In this document: positions 33,948 through 45,240 of the stretch, in pieces
Layout: the number at the start of each line of letters is the position of its first letter
Position numbering within the stretch: the first letter of the stretch is position 1
Origin: Pohlia nutans
Taxonomy: Eukaryota > Streptophyta > Bryopsida > Bryales > Mniaceae
DNA length: 64,000 nucleotides
Direction of reading: 5' to 3'
NCBI GenBank assembly: GCA_022496805.1
Contig: CM040085.1
Coordinates: 46,033,811 to 46,097,810, forward strand
Position numbers and translations under genes: made by a program
The notes under the pieces: generated by a model
Told to the model about the DNA's origin: nothing
Database searches by the model: none
The model's input: only the letters and a program-made list of their open reading frames with translations

Positions 33948-35620
33948 ATGGCGATGTTGCGCGCGCTCGCTGTTGTGCCCTCGGTCACGAGCACGGTATC
34001 TTTCTCATCGAGCCGGGTGGAGAGCAGCCCGGTGAGAGTACTGTGTCGTTCCAACTCCCCCGTTGCGAGTTTCAGCCCGTTGCGGCTGTCAAATTCTTCG
34101 AATTTCATGAGTGACGCGAATTTGAAGACGGGCGCTAGAACAACGGTGGCACGAGCAGCGATGGAGGTCGGCGCTTTGGATGACTCGTACGCTGACAGGG
34201 GTGAAGAAGCCGGGAGGTTTCCAATTGAGCTCACGTTCGCGGTGTGGTGGGCGCTGAATGCGGTATTCAACATCTACAACAAGAAGGTACTGAACGCGTT
34301 CCCGTTTCCGTGGTTGACATCAGTGCTGTCGCTGGCGATGGGGTCGGCCATCATGCTTGCACTCTGGGGGACGCGGGTCGTGGAGCCTCCGGACGTGGAC
34401 GGGGAATTTTGGCATTCTCTGGCGCCCGTCGCCGCGCTGCACACCGTAGGATTCGTGGCGGCGACCGTGAGCTTGTCGCACATGGCGGTCTCGTCTCACC
34501 ACATCATCAAGAGCTTAGAGCCCGCGTGCAGCGTGGTGTTCTCGAGGCTGGTCGTGGGGGAGAATTTCCCGTTGGCGGTTTACCTTTCCCTGCTGCCGGT
34601 GATCGGGGGTTGCGGGCTGGCCGCGGCCACGGAGCTCAACTTCAGCACGGTGGGGTTCGTGGGCGCCATGATTTCCAATGTGGCCTTCGTCATCCGCAAC
34701 GTCGCATCGAAGAAGGGAATGAAACAGGTGGGCGGCATGAATTACTAATGTCACATTTTAGAGTGTCAACCTTTCTCTAATGAAAATGAGGTACTTGGGC
34801 ACTAATGAATAGTGTCATAGCATGGTCCTCAAGTCTCATATTGGCACCAAGCTAGGGCCTTAAGCACCATGCTCTCTGACACTATTCCTTGGTGCCCAAA
34901 GCCCACCCCTTTAACTAATGCAAATTTGTAGATTTCTTCTTTCACTATCAACACGTGATTTCGATTTAAATTTTCTAGACCAACATATACTCCTTTGTCC
35001 CATAATAAGCTTCTCAACCCTCAAAATAGGAAAATTAATTAGTCCAATGGTATGGACATGGTGTGGACCCTGAACTAGTAGGAGTAGTAGTTTGAGTAAA
35101 CAAGAAGCTTATTATGGGACAAATAGTTTGAGCAATCAGGAAGCTTATTGTGGGACACAGCGAGTAATACAGATATTGAATTGTAGATTTTGGCTTCCTT
35201 TACTAACCCTTTCCAAATATCCTTTGGTACTTAAATTTACCCGTACATGTACAGGTGGGCGGCATGAATTACTACGCGTGCTTGAGCATGATGTCGTGCT
35301 TGCTGCTGCTCCCGTTCGCCGTGGCGGTGGAAGGTCCGGCGCTGTGGGCAGCCGGCTGGGACGCGGCAATTCAATCGGTTGGAAGCCAGTTCCCGCTGTG
35401 GGTGGTGCTGCAATGCGTGCTCTACCATTTGCACAACCAGGTGTCTTACATGTCCCTGGATCAAATCTCTCCTCTTTCCTTCAGTATCGGCAACACCATG
35501 AAGCGCGTCACGGTCATCGTGTCCTCCATTCTCATCTTCCGCACCCCTGTCAGTCCCATCAATGCCCTTGGCGCTGCCATTGCCATTCTTGGTACCTTCT
35601 TATACTCTCAGGCCAAGTGA
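33948..35620 (+). CDS. GPT: Plastid glucose-6-phosphate/phosphate translocator (GPT type)
   Basis: Exons 33948-34727 and 35255-35620 join at a codon boundary (GMKQ/VGGMNYY) to 381 residues. Residues 1 to about 75 are Ser/Arg-rich and lack acidic residues at the start, a plausible chloroplast transit peptide. The rest is the ten-helix DMT/TPT fold with family blocks FNIYNKKVLNAFP, HIIKSLEPACSVVFSRL, SIGNTMKRVTVIVSS and the terminal GTFLYSQAK. KKVLNAFPFPWLTS and SIGNTMKR favour the GPT branch over the PEP or triose-phosphate branches. The family exchanges hexose phosphate for inorganic phosphate across the plastid inner envelope. No lesions are seen. Intron retention would stop translation after nine more codons (VGGMNY then stop). 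Confidence 0.94.
34724..34747 (+). repeat. 24-bp duplication, left copy, overlapping the 5' splice site
   Basis: Begins ACAGGTGGGCGG and ends GAATTACTA; an exact second copy lies at 35251-35274. The exon 1 donor AG/GT lies inside it. Confidence 0.95.
34748..35250. mobile_element. Dispersed repeat X forming the GPT intron (copy X1)
   Basis: The 503 bp between the two 24-bp copies are homologous to 40815-40961 plus 42482-42668, from CACATTTTAG at the left to ACCCGTACAT at the right. It therefore makes up nearly the whole intron. It has no clear terminal inverted repeat, so its class is open. A Stowaway MITE is nested in it. Confidence 0.85.
34990..35164. mobile_element. Stowaway-type MITE in the GPT intron
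   Basis: 175 bp starting CTCCTTTGTCCCATAATAAG and ending in the inverse with TGGGACACAGCGAG, flanked by TA on each side. The homologous copy X2 reads CAACATATAATAC at 42573-42585, the exact empty site. Confidence 0.9.
35251..35274 (+). repeat. 24-bp duplication, right copy, overlapping the 3' splice site
   Basis: Identical to 34724-34747; its ACAG supplies the intron's 3' AG, and the remaining 20 bp are the start of exon 2. Confidence 0.95.
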
Positions 35621-35655
35621 TCCTGTCCTTCATCAGTTTTCCAGGAATCATCATC

Positions 35656-36500
35656 CCTTTAGGTAGGACATTTGACGACAAGATTTGTACCAAAATCGGG
35701 GTATTAGGGCGAGGCACATTCTGTACAATAGAGAGAAAAATGAAAATGAAAATCACACCTCTGGTGTGTGAGACAGTACATGAATTCTTTTGATTTGATC
35801 TGCTTTACTTACAAGGGCTGCATGTGTTGTTATCTAATGGTTTCTGATCTGGATAACCGGAGTAGGCTCTAGTGAATCGACTCTTTCACAATCTGGGATT
35901 TCAGGCCTTTAGGTAGGACATTGGCGACAAGATTTGATAGAGCTTGTATCAAAATTGGGGTACATTAGGGCGAGGCACATTCTGTACAATAGAGAGAAAA
36001 ATGAAAATGAAAATGAGTCAGGGATGGGCAGTACATCGCTGCACAATTCTTTTGATTTGATCTGCTTTACTTTACTTACAAAGGCTGCTTGTGTTGTTGT
36101 CTAATGGTTTCTGATCTGGATAACTGCAGGAGGCTCTACACTGAATGGTGTATTTAGTGTCCTGGGACACTATTTGTAAACGCGGACACTGTATAATTTT
36201 AGGGAGATATAGTGTCCTTGTAAGAAAAATAAATGAATGTAGTGTTCTAATGACATATGGCAACTTTTTAACAAATATGGCATGCCACCTCATGTTACTC
36301 TCATTACTTGGAAATAACATGGCACTCTCAATGAAAGTGAGGATGACAAGTGGCAAACTCCTATGTAGTGTCAAGGGACACTATTTCTCTTCACCTTTGA
36401 ATGAATTATGATGAAAGACATCAATTCTACTCGGACACTAAATATGCCATTTAGTGTAGTGAATCGACACTTTCACAATTTGGGATTTCTAGGTTGCTAC
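35656..36500. repeat. 250-bp tandem duplication of the GPT 3' flank
   Basis: Unit 1 is 35656-35905. Unit 2 runs 35906-36138 and continues from 36457 after an inserted MITE. Both contain CTTTAGGTAGGACATT, GGCGAGGCACATTCTGTAC and TTTCTGATCTGGATAAC. The duplication begins 36 bp past the GPT stop codon, so it probably lies in the 3' UTR and may carry two polyadenylation regions. Confidence 0.9.
36139..36456. mobile_element. TA-flanked MITE in the second GPT 3' unit
   Basis: 318 bp with ends CACTGAATGGTGTATTTAGT and the inverse, flanked by TA (36137-36138, 36457-36458). Tandem unit 1 reads GGCTCTAGTGAATCG near 35866-35880, the empty site. Confidence 0.9.
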
Positions 36501-36899
36501 ATTAGGGATTGTCCGAGTGTGAGTATTTGCTCCACCTTTTATGGGCGCTTTTGCAACGAACTTTTGAGCGAGGATGTGGCCTGTCTCCTTGAAGAGCAGT
36601 GATCGAACCCCGCGATTTCAATTTGCAAGGGACTAGGAACGTCAAGCTTTTCATTTGCAGGCACGGTGAAAAGGGTTTGAAATCTACACTTCTTTGGTGC
36701 ACACTCTATTGATTTCATTAGCACTAGAACTTTCTGTTTCTGCGGAGTATTTGAAAGGCATATTTGTGGGCCGTTATGAGCATATTTGGTAACCTGAATG
36801 CCTTGAAACCTTTCGACGAGGATTAGCAAATCATGGTGCTTTCAGAAAATTCACAACCTTGTTAAAGAATTGATGCATGATGAAAATATCTTGAGTTTC

Positions 36900-38467
36900 T
36901 ATGTCTGAAATGCTACGTTGCAGAAATGGCTTGGCTGTGTGAGAATGATGGATTGGCAGCACATCGATGTGCCCACCCACGAAGGATTCAAAATATATCA
37001 CTTCGGATTCAAGCCGGAACAGGCGGTGCTCCTCATAAAGTTCGAGCTTGCCCAAATTCAGGATCCCTGGGATGCGGAAGCTCAACTCTCTATCGGCTGG
37101 GGCGAAGCTTGCGCGACAAAAATATGGCCTCCTTCCCCACGAATGTCGGGCATACTTGAAATTGGTGGACACAGTCCCGGAGTCCTGGTGGACGCTCCTC
37201 ACGACACGTAAGCCGTTCACTCAAGCTGATGAGTATATTGGTGTCTTTGCACAAGCCCATGATTTTGTGCCGGCTTTCATATTTCCTACAAGCAAGAGCT
37301 TCACACCAACCATTGCAGACAATCAGCATGAGTTTGAGCTCCCCTCAACGGTTCCCAAATTTGATGTTGGTTGTCGAACTATGTTGCTCAAACCTAGACT
37401 CGAACCGAGTGCTGCTGAGGAAACATATCTTGGGTGGACGAAGAGAGTACGAGTTGTGATTGTGCACGAAGGCAACAACAATCGTGCTACTGCATTTCTA
37501 CTCTATGCTGGGATTTTGGCCGAACTTGACTTTGACCTTGGCAAATACAAATGGGAGGATCATGGACTCTTGCATTCATATACTGCCAAACAAGGGCGTT
37601 GCCTGCTTAACTCCTATCGAACTCTCTCCAGACCCATGGCCGAAAAGTAGCGAGGTATTCTTCCCAGCATGTATGAGCCCCGATGGAAGGAGGTGTGGCA
37701 AAGCAATAGCCGCAAAAAGATGTTGGGTTCATCTGGAGTTTATATCATAAAGCAATTGCGGTGAATGGTTGGAGAGCTCAAGCCAATGCTACGATCTCAT
37801 CAGAGTGTGTTGTATGTAACTTATATACTGAAGAATCAATTTTACACAGGTTCTTCGAATGTTCGAAAGCTGATCACTTCTGGCAATATGCTTGGACAAT
37901 CATGTACACTTATGCGGACATTGAACAAGGCGATCAAGGTTGGGCAAGAATGGTGTGGCAACAATGTTTGCTGGGGTCTCGACTTTCACGACGACTTAAA
38001 CGAGGTATAGAAGTGTGGTCTTTACTTCGTGGCTCCGCAATTTGGCTATGTTGGATAGACAAAAACGCTTGGGTGTTCAGCCAAGACTTGTGGACGCAAG
38101 AGAAGATTGAAGTTTTATTATGGGAGCTGGTCCTTGACCATGAATGCGGCGCATGGCTCAAGACTTGGAAATTGATTGAGAAGCATCCCACTAATCGAGG
38201 CAAATTTCTCAGCAGATTTGACAGTCTGGATGAAGACCCAAGTGTTTGGAGACCGGGCTGAGATGAGGGTGACCTGGAAGTTTTCTCGTCTTGTGATGGG
38301 CCAACTTATGTAGATTGTGTTGTGCTTTTAGATTGTGGAAAAATGTTGCCAAAAAAATTAACGCCAGAGGCGCTGCCTCTCGGTTCAATGATGTTTGTCC
38401 CGTTTCTTTGCAATGGAATAAATGTCCTTTGTTTCAAAAAATAAATAATAATAAAAATAAAATATAT
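36900..38467 (+). pseudogene. 5'-truncated LINE ORF2 fragment (C-terminal half)
   Basis: Frames 37048-37650 and 37761-38261 together read as the post-RT region of a plant L1-type LINE: RAYLKLVDTVPESWW, the WTKRVRVVIV block, LYHKAIAVNGWRAQANAT, then a zf-RVT finger CVVC...HRFFEC and a tail with EVWSLLRGSAIWLCW. A frameshift and a stop lie between 37640 and 37700. The 3' UTR ends AATAAATGTCCTTTG followed by an A-rich tail at 38437-38467, the same ending as the LINE piece at 9259. The upstream boundary is approximate. Confidence 0.85.
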
Positions 38468-38469
38468 AT

Positions 38470-39808
38470 ACACCTTTTCATACAATGTTATCTAAATTAA
38501 GAGAAAATTAATTTTGCACAATAATGTACTATCCTATCAAAACATATATTATCTACACATTTATATTCCTCCAATATTAAAACTTTAATTTTAGAAATTG
38601 TTTAAAAATTCACAACAAGCACAAAAATGATTGGGACAAAGCTTTGTGGTTGAATCATTGTTGTTACATTTAATGTTATTCATGCTTTAATATAACACCA
38701 AAATAATATAAAATAGAGTGAATAAAATGTTTGTCCTAAACTATGCACCTTGGGACTACCGTACTGTAGTATTGTGAAGGTTTATATAGTATAGCGTGTG
38801 TATCAATAAGGGTATTGATACCACCCTTGTTGATATCATGGTTATCATATTGGGCAGGTTTTGATCATTGGACATATTCATACGGTCTAAACGTATGGAG
38901 AGGACAATCTTTTTGCCCTATTAGGGATGGTCAAATTGTGAATTTTGATAAGAATTTTTGTGAATATGCTTGAATATTTTGATATTGGATTGACAAACGG
39001 CATGACCAAGGGTACTTGAGCTACAATACATGGTACGTGGTGAGAGAAACATCTTGGATTTATCCCCGCATCCTATGATATGAGAGGAGTAGTTAGTACT
39101 CTTGCAACCTTGCTCAGCTACGGGCTACCATATCCGGCTATCAGGGTGAGCAAAAAATGATTATAAAAAGAAAAACCCAAATGTTTAAGAAATGATTTTT
39201 TCAGAACAAATCTATTTTCTATGGTGAAAAAAGAAAATCTTATTGAATATCCATGAAATTTTAAAGAATATTCACAACATTTGGCAAAAAAATTTAAATA
39301 TCCGACATGAGGTATCGACTATGATGATCGGGTACAGCAGTATTGTTTGCTTGTAAAAATAAGTAACCACAAATATGTTTGTAACACACCTAGATATTTA
39401 TAAAACTTAGGCATTTTCAATGCATAAATCCTACATATCTGTGGATATGTTTATGAGACACCTAGATATTTTCAATTTTGTTAATAATTCCGTTGACGAG
39501 AGTATCTCGGAGAAGGTTTTTACCTGAGAAAATTTCAAAGCCAAACTGTCGGCGTCGGCATCAGGGTCGGTGTCATCAGCTCTCCTGCCCGCCCTCCCTT
39601 GCAGACACTCGGTAGATCGATCGATGGGTAGGATTAGAGCCGCTGATTAATTGTCAGTGGTGTACGCAATTGAGCAAGGTGAATGGGTTTGTTTGTGTGT
39701 TGATGCGGTCTTTCTTTGAATTGATTCCAGACTCACCGAGAAGTTAGTAGCAAAAGTGGTTGTACTTTTGAACTTAGATGGGTGTGAACTAATTTGGTTG
39801 TATGGGTG
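38470..39808. other. AT-rich spacer
   Basis: No gene. A GC-richer patch around 39540-39630 with GGTAGATCGATCGATGGG has no coding features. Confidence 0.4.
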
Positions 39809-40048
39809 ATGGTCTGATATAGGTACCCCTTCCAAAAATTGTGTGATTTTTGAGAAATATCTTTTTGGTAAGGAAAAAACATTGGAAAATTACAAAAATT
39901 AGAGGGTGCAACTATATACATGGTTATAGACACTATGGCTGCAACTACATACACGGTCTTAAAGACGGAATTTCTAGCACACATAAAATGAGGTAAACAT
40001 AAGTTACACTATGTGAGACGCATAAAAGTGGTACCCATATCAGGCCAT
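39809..40048. mobile_element. Inverted-repeat element E, copy 2 (uninterrupted)
   Basis: About 240 bp with ends ATGGTCTGATATAGGTACC and GGTACCCATATCAGGCCAT. It provides the empty site for the family A MITE inside copy 1. Confidence 0.8.
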
Positions 40049-40814
40049 TCCTTGCATGCACGATCGTTGGGCATAGAGCTTGATTCTCTAGAATTCCAAG
40101 TGGGGTGATTTTTGCAATAAATCCATAATCGCTAATCGGTGAGGATTTCTTCAATGCAAGCTCGTTTGTTCATCTATCCATAGCTAGTTTGAAACTCGCA
40201 GATTCCATTCGTCTTCTTAGCGAACTCTGATTGCGAGAAGAATTTTTTTAGTAACTTATGCCTGAAATTCGAAATTCTAATTTTTGATGTGGATTTATGT
40301 TCGGTGCGCGTTGGGATCAGAAATTAGGGTTTCGATCGTTGGGCATAAAGCTTGATTCTGCACCGGCTTGCTTGATTTCGTGCATTTGGGGACACGAATG
40401 ATATCGAATTTGCGCAACTTCCTGTGAATCGAGCAAGCGTTTTGAACTCTAGCTAGGTGAGTATTATTGATCTTTTAGGGTCTTGCAATTCACGCCGTTG
40501 TTGGACTTCCCAGTGGCAAAAAGGTGACATGAATGTGAGTCGTGCATGCTACCTATCAATTGTAGTTGCGGAATTCAAATTTCATCAATTGATAGAGTCA
40601 AAGAATCCATTGATTTTGCTATAATGTTCATGTTCTACATTGGCAGCTAATCGTCCTGGAGCAATTTTCAATGCTACCCCTATGATGAATTTTTTATTTA
40701 TGATGCATTGACTGCCCGTGCAGTCAAAGTGCTCATACAAGATGACATCCAAATCTGTCAGAAATCTTGTACATCACCTACACTCTTCAGACCTCAATAT
40801 TTAGCTCCGTTGGT
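40049..40814. other. Spacer with a leader-like exon candidate
   Basis: CGATCGTTGGGCAT followed by AGCTTGATTCT occurs twice, at about 40061 and 40336. The stretch 40240-40455 ends in CTAGGTGAGTATT, which looks like a 5' UTR exon and donor, but no downstream coding exon was found. Confidence 0.35.
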
Positions 40815-42109
40815 AACATTTTAGGTGTCTTGAAGAGGGTTCAAACTTTCTCTAATGAAAGAGGTAATTGGGCACTAATGAATACTATTAGAACATGGTG
40901 CTCAAAGCCCATATTAGCACCAAATTAGGGCCTTGAGTACCATGCTCTGACACTATTACTTCATTAGTACAAACCATGGTAATTTGTCACCAATCAAATT
41001 TTGCAATAAACACCAAACTCATATGTTGATGCTATGTAGCACCAATGTTGATGGCAAAAATACATTCTCACCTCCATTCATGTTTGTATGTGAAATTTAT
41101 ATGGATTTGATAGTTTTAACGATGTGATGTCTATTATTCGTATATTGTTGGATTTTAAAGGCAATTGAAGCACATAACCAATTCATGGTTTTTTTTTTTT
41201 TTGTTTTTTTGTTTTTTGCACGTCTTATTTGTACTCCGATGTTTTGTAGTTTAATAATTCGTCATTTTTGAAAAAATAAACCTTCATCTGATGATATTAT
41301 GTTTCAAGATTATGTTATTCATGTATATATTAAACTTATGTTTAGGATATGTTGCATATTTTTATCAAAGGATTCTTATATACAACAACATACATAATAA
41401 TGGTTCAACAAAATATCATAATTTATATTCACGTCATCTTTCAGTTAGTGACAAATGTCACGTAACACAAGAAATAGATGAATTGTGTCCTACGTGAATT
41501 TCAAGAAATACGTGAATTATGCCTTACGTGAATTTGAGGAATACGCAAATTATGTAGTACGTGAATTTCAAGAAACATCCTTTTATTAGTAAAGTACAAG
41601 AGCTCCTCATCAAACACTTTATAACATCTACAACATGAAAGAAAAAACGTTCAAAAATGTTTTGTATTACAAAAGTTATGAACGTTTAAAAATTACTATA
41701 TGTTTTTTTAATTCTGCTGTCACTTTAAATTGAATAGAGAAAAACTCTTAAATTTTTTGCCAATTTTTTTTACTGGAGTAGATTCTTCATTACAACATCT
41801 ACCTATGAAGAAAGAAAAAAAACGTTCAAAAATGTGTTGTATTGCAAAAATTATGAACGTTTGAAAATTTTACCAAACAATGTAAAGTGTTGATTTTTTT
41901 TGGTAATTGTATATTTTCGATTTTAGCGCATTTTGGACATGAGAAGGGGGTTGGGAAGGTGGTGTTAGTCTCTCCACCTATGACCATGAGGTCCTGAGTC
42001 CAAGTCTCATGAACGACATGTGATGACGTGGAGTTTACTCAGGATCCATCGTGATGATGTGGAGTAGACTTGGCATTGACTGGGGTAAAGTTAAAGGTAG
42101 TATAGGTCC

Positions 42110-42230
42110 AGGCAGCCAGAACTTTTTCCCGGGCAGCCAATTTTTTTCTTGGGCAGCTAGAATTTTTTTCGGGCAACCAATTTTTAAATTTTTGGGCAAC
42201 CTGAAAATTCTTTTCGAGCAGCGTACATCT
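42110..42230. repeat. Degenerate GGGCAGCCA periodic repeat
   Basis: About six GGGCAGCC- or GGGCAACC-type cores, each followed by a T-rich run, spaced roughly 20-25 bp, inside the CACTA element. Related GGGCAGC words occur at the right ends of family B MITEs. Confidence 0.7.
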
Positions 42231-42266
42231 TTTTCACAACATTCAAATTTCACGAAAATTTGAAAT

Positions 42267-42346
42267 TTCAAAATTTGCAAATTGACTATCAATGTAATAA
42301 AGTGAATTCAAAATTTGCAAATTCACTATCAATGTAATGAAGTGAA
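42267..42346. repeat. 40-bp tandem duplication
   Basis: Two adjacent copies of a unit starting TTCAAAATTTGCAAATT and ending AAGTGAA, with two mismatches. Confidence 0.9.
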
Positions 42347-42668
42347 TCATTTATCTGTTTTATGACAAAGTGTTCAAACGCATCAATAAATTACAATTCA
42401 AAAATTGATGCATCATTTAAAATGCACCAATTTATTGGTGCAAAACTTGGTGGCAAAATACTATGTTTTGTACTAGTGCTTGGTGTCCAAAGACCACCTT
42501 TTTAACTAGTGCATATTTGTAGATTTTTTTCTTTAACTATTAGCATGTGATGAGGATTTAAATTTTCTAGATCAACATATAATACAAATATTGAATTGTA
42601 GATTATGGCTCCCTTTACTAACCTTTTCCATAGATCCTTTGGTACTTAAATCTACCCGTACATTTACA

Positions 42669-43557
42669 TTTCCAAAATCCATTCATCCTGAAGATTTGAA
42701 TGGATCTTTGGATTTCAATTTTCATCCATATTACCAAGCCCTCTCACTCTCTTTTGTAACTGGAAGGTATCATTGCTAAACAATATGGTAGAACAATGCA
42801 CCTAGGATTGTACGTGAAGGTGAGAATTCAATTACTGATGCTATAATTCAAATATTGAAGCAGAAATTCCAAAACTGAGTATTCGACCCTGATATTCGAA
42901 AGCATGGTGCAAAAGGCCCATTTGGTTACCACCTTTTATACCACACTTTCACACCGTAATATGGCATTTCCACTACACCGATTATTGCCATTAGTGTGAG
43001 TCACAAAATTGGTGTGAGACTTTACACCAATCCTCACACTGATTTCAGTACATACATCTTAAATGTACTTTACTGTAAGAATTCTCAAATACTCTCAATT
43101 ACTGTGACTCACACTTTTGTTCTAATGCCACAATTACTGTGAGAATACTGAATTACTATAACTCACAATAATGGCAATAACTGGTTTAATACTGCTTCCA
43201 CTAGTACTGTTCATTTTCTGGTGTATAAACTTGTGTATGAGGTGTAATGTGTGCCACTCTACCAATGGAAAAACAAAATTTATTTGCTGTGAGTATGGTA
43301 CAAGTTGATGACTATGAGTCTATAACCCCAAAATTGGGTGCAGCTATTCCCGGAAAATGTGGCGGAAGACATGGATATGGGAAATTCCAGAGGTTTCACG
43401 TGGAAAACTTTACAGGGATCCACGCGGAAAATTTTCAGAGGGAGACAAGTCGGATGACAGAGGTCGGAGGAGGTTTTTGTGAGCTCGGGAAGATGGCAGG
43501 GTTTTTGAAGGTTTTGAGGTTTGTCACGAGTGGTCACGAAGGTTTGCTGCGACACTA
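42669..43557. other. Spacer, GC-richer after 43300
   Basis: The first part is AT-rich with a CACACTAATGGCAATAA-like inverted patch near 42960-43190. From 43300 the plus strand is G-rich with GAGGTTT-like words as at 27.8-29.1 kb. No gene assigned. Confidence 0.4.
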
Positions 43558-43852
43558 GGCTGGTTCACACTCCCTGCTGAAGGCGCATGAAGCGCCGAGA
43601 ATAGTATGAAACGGGGTCCTGGAGAACCCTTCACGTTTGCAGCAGCAGGAAACTTGGCAACCGGTTTAACTTGGTAGGAGGCCAACTTTCGTAGGCAGGA
43701 GACCTATTATACCATAAGGTTTACACATAACTTACACCGGCCGCTAGCTTGACAGCTTCAGTGCCTGCTGCTGTATGTGGGAATGAAAAGCTGCACCTGC
43801 AGTAGGCGCTTTCGGGTTGGTTCTGCCTGCCAGCAGGATGTGTGAACCACCC
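43558..43852. mobile_element. MITE with GGTTCACAC ends
   Basis: 295 bp. Left end GGCTGGTTCACACTCCCTGC pairs with the inverse of GCAGGATGTGTGAACCACCC. CACTA occurs directly outside both ends (43553-43557, 43853-43857), a likely 5-bp duplication. The superfamily is not assigned. Confidence 0.75.
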
Positions 43853-44526
43853 CACTATGCGATCAGATGGCAGAGTTTCTATGAGGTCGGAGGCGAAAGA
43901 TCCAGGCGGAGGAGGTTTGTGCGAAGCTTTTGAGGTCTAGTTTGCTGTGAAGGTTTGGCTCTAAAGATCTGGTTCAGGCTCATAGTATCACGAGTTTGGT
44001 TGCGAAGGTTTTGAGTTTGGCTACGAAGGTTTGGCTGGCTGTGAGAATTTGATTTGCGAAGCTATGAGGGTTTCAGGAGGTGTGTGGCGATGACCCGTCT
44101 GTGAGTGAGAGCTTGGCATGATTTTGAGCGAAAAAAAACAATCACTATAGCAGGAGGACTTGCTTGCTTGCAATTCAGTGGGTTTTTTTTTCAATGATTC
44201 TGGAATGTTTGAGCACTGATAGAGGGCCCGTGTATCAGGTGTTGGATTCGTGGATTGGTCATGGCGTCGACTTGAGAGTTTCAAGGTATGGGCAACCGCC
44301 CCCCGCATTTACGTTATTGAATTTGATTAGGTTTCAAATTTCTGTGCTTCTTGCCGAAGCATTATTGTTCCATTTGATGTGAGCTCTTGTTCAATCAGTT
44401 TTATAACGTGCTCTTATGTGTGCTCATTCAGTTTGTGATTTCTTCTCTAAATAATTAGTTTTTAGAGCTCCCTGGGACTGACAAGTGGACCCTCATCATC
44501 TTGAATTAACCAATTAATGCGATCGC
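43853..44526. other. G-rich patch and spacer
   Basis: Repeated GCGAAGGTTTTGAG-like words to 44340; no protein domain in any frame. Confidence 0.4.
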
Positions 44527-44602
44527 AAAAGCTTTCAAAATACTTCTAATGACACTGTGACCCCAAAAGCTTTCAAAATACTTCTAATGACACTGTGACC
44601 CC
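44527..44602. repeat. 38-bp tandem duplication
   Basis: Two exact copies of a unit starting AAAAGCTTTCAAAATAC and ending TGTGACCCC. Confidence 0.95.
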
Positions 44603-44781
44603 AAAAGCGTCATCTAATGGTATAACCTTGAAGAAGTTAATCAAAGTATCACAAGACCCAAAGTACACAGGTGCTAATCAGGGGACTCTCCTCAGTCTCC
44701 TGCGACTTTGGGCCAACAATGTTCCAGAGTATTGTAGCCAATGCTGATTGATTTTTGGTATGTGAACTTGTCTAGAGCTTA

Positions 44782-45076
44782 GAGCATCTCCACTAGCACT
44801 CTGGATTGCAGGTCATCCAAAAAGTCAAACCTCACCATGTAGTTCCCCCACCAACATCACTGAGTTAGACACTTGAAAATAGTAAGTGAGTCACTCACAA
44901 GTCACCAAGCATAGATTGTGCAATTATGATTTGCAATTAAGAAGAGATACACTAGCAAGAGTGATTTTGAGGGCCCTACACTAGCAGTGTCACGAACCAA
45001 ATAAATTGTTCATCAGCCCAGTCTCATCCATTTTTCCATAGCCAGATCGGTATCCAGAGTGCTAGTGGAGATGCTC
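44782..45076. mobile_element. PIF/Harbinger-type MITE 2
   Basis: 295 bp with perfect 25-bp inverted ends starting GAGCATCTCCACTAGCACTC and a TTA target duplication (44779-44781, 45077-45079). GAGCATCTCC ends with a TTA duplication are typical of plant PIF/Harbinger MITEs. Confidence 0.93.
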
Positions 45077-45240
45077 TTACGTTTGAGGTTACTGTGGTAT
45101 GCTTCAAAACAGCCCCACATACAAAAGTCATGCATCTAGACAATTCCTTTTAACAGAAGCTCCTTGTGCATGCAAGCCATGATCATTTTCATTCAAAATT
45201 GCAGGGACGAGCAGCTGATTTCATGACTAGTCTATCAATC

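Larger units (their letters stand above)
40962..42478. mobile_element. Non-autonomous CACTA-type element
   Basis: 1,517 bp with ends CATTAGTACAAACCATGG and the inverse of CACTAGTACAAAACATAG, about 40 bp of imperfect inverted repeat. The 3-bp target duplication CTT lies at 40959-40961 and 42479-42481. The GPT intron copy X1 reads ATTCCTTGGTG, the empty site. No transposase frame is visible. Confidence 0.85.
40815..42668. mobile_element. Dispersed repeat X, copy X2, split by a CACTA element
   Basis: Left part 40815-40961 and right part 42482-42668 match the GPT intron in order. It lacks the Stowaway insertion of X1. Neither flank resembles GPT exons, so X is a mobile or dispersed unit and not merely a copied GPT fragment. 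Confidence 0.8.

Noticed and set aside
34244..34780. 178-residue ORF overlapping GPT exon 1
   Set aside because: Frame-shifted shadow of the translocator; the GPT frame is conserved.
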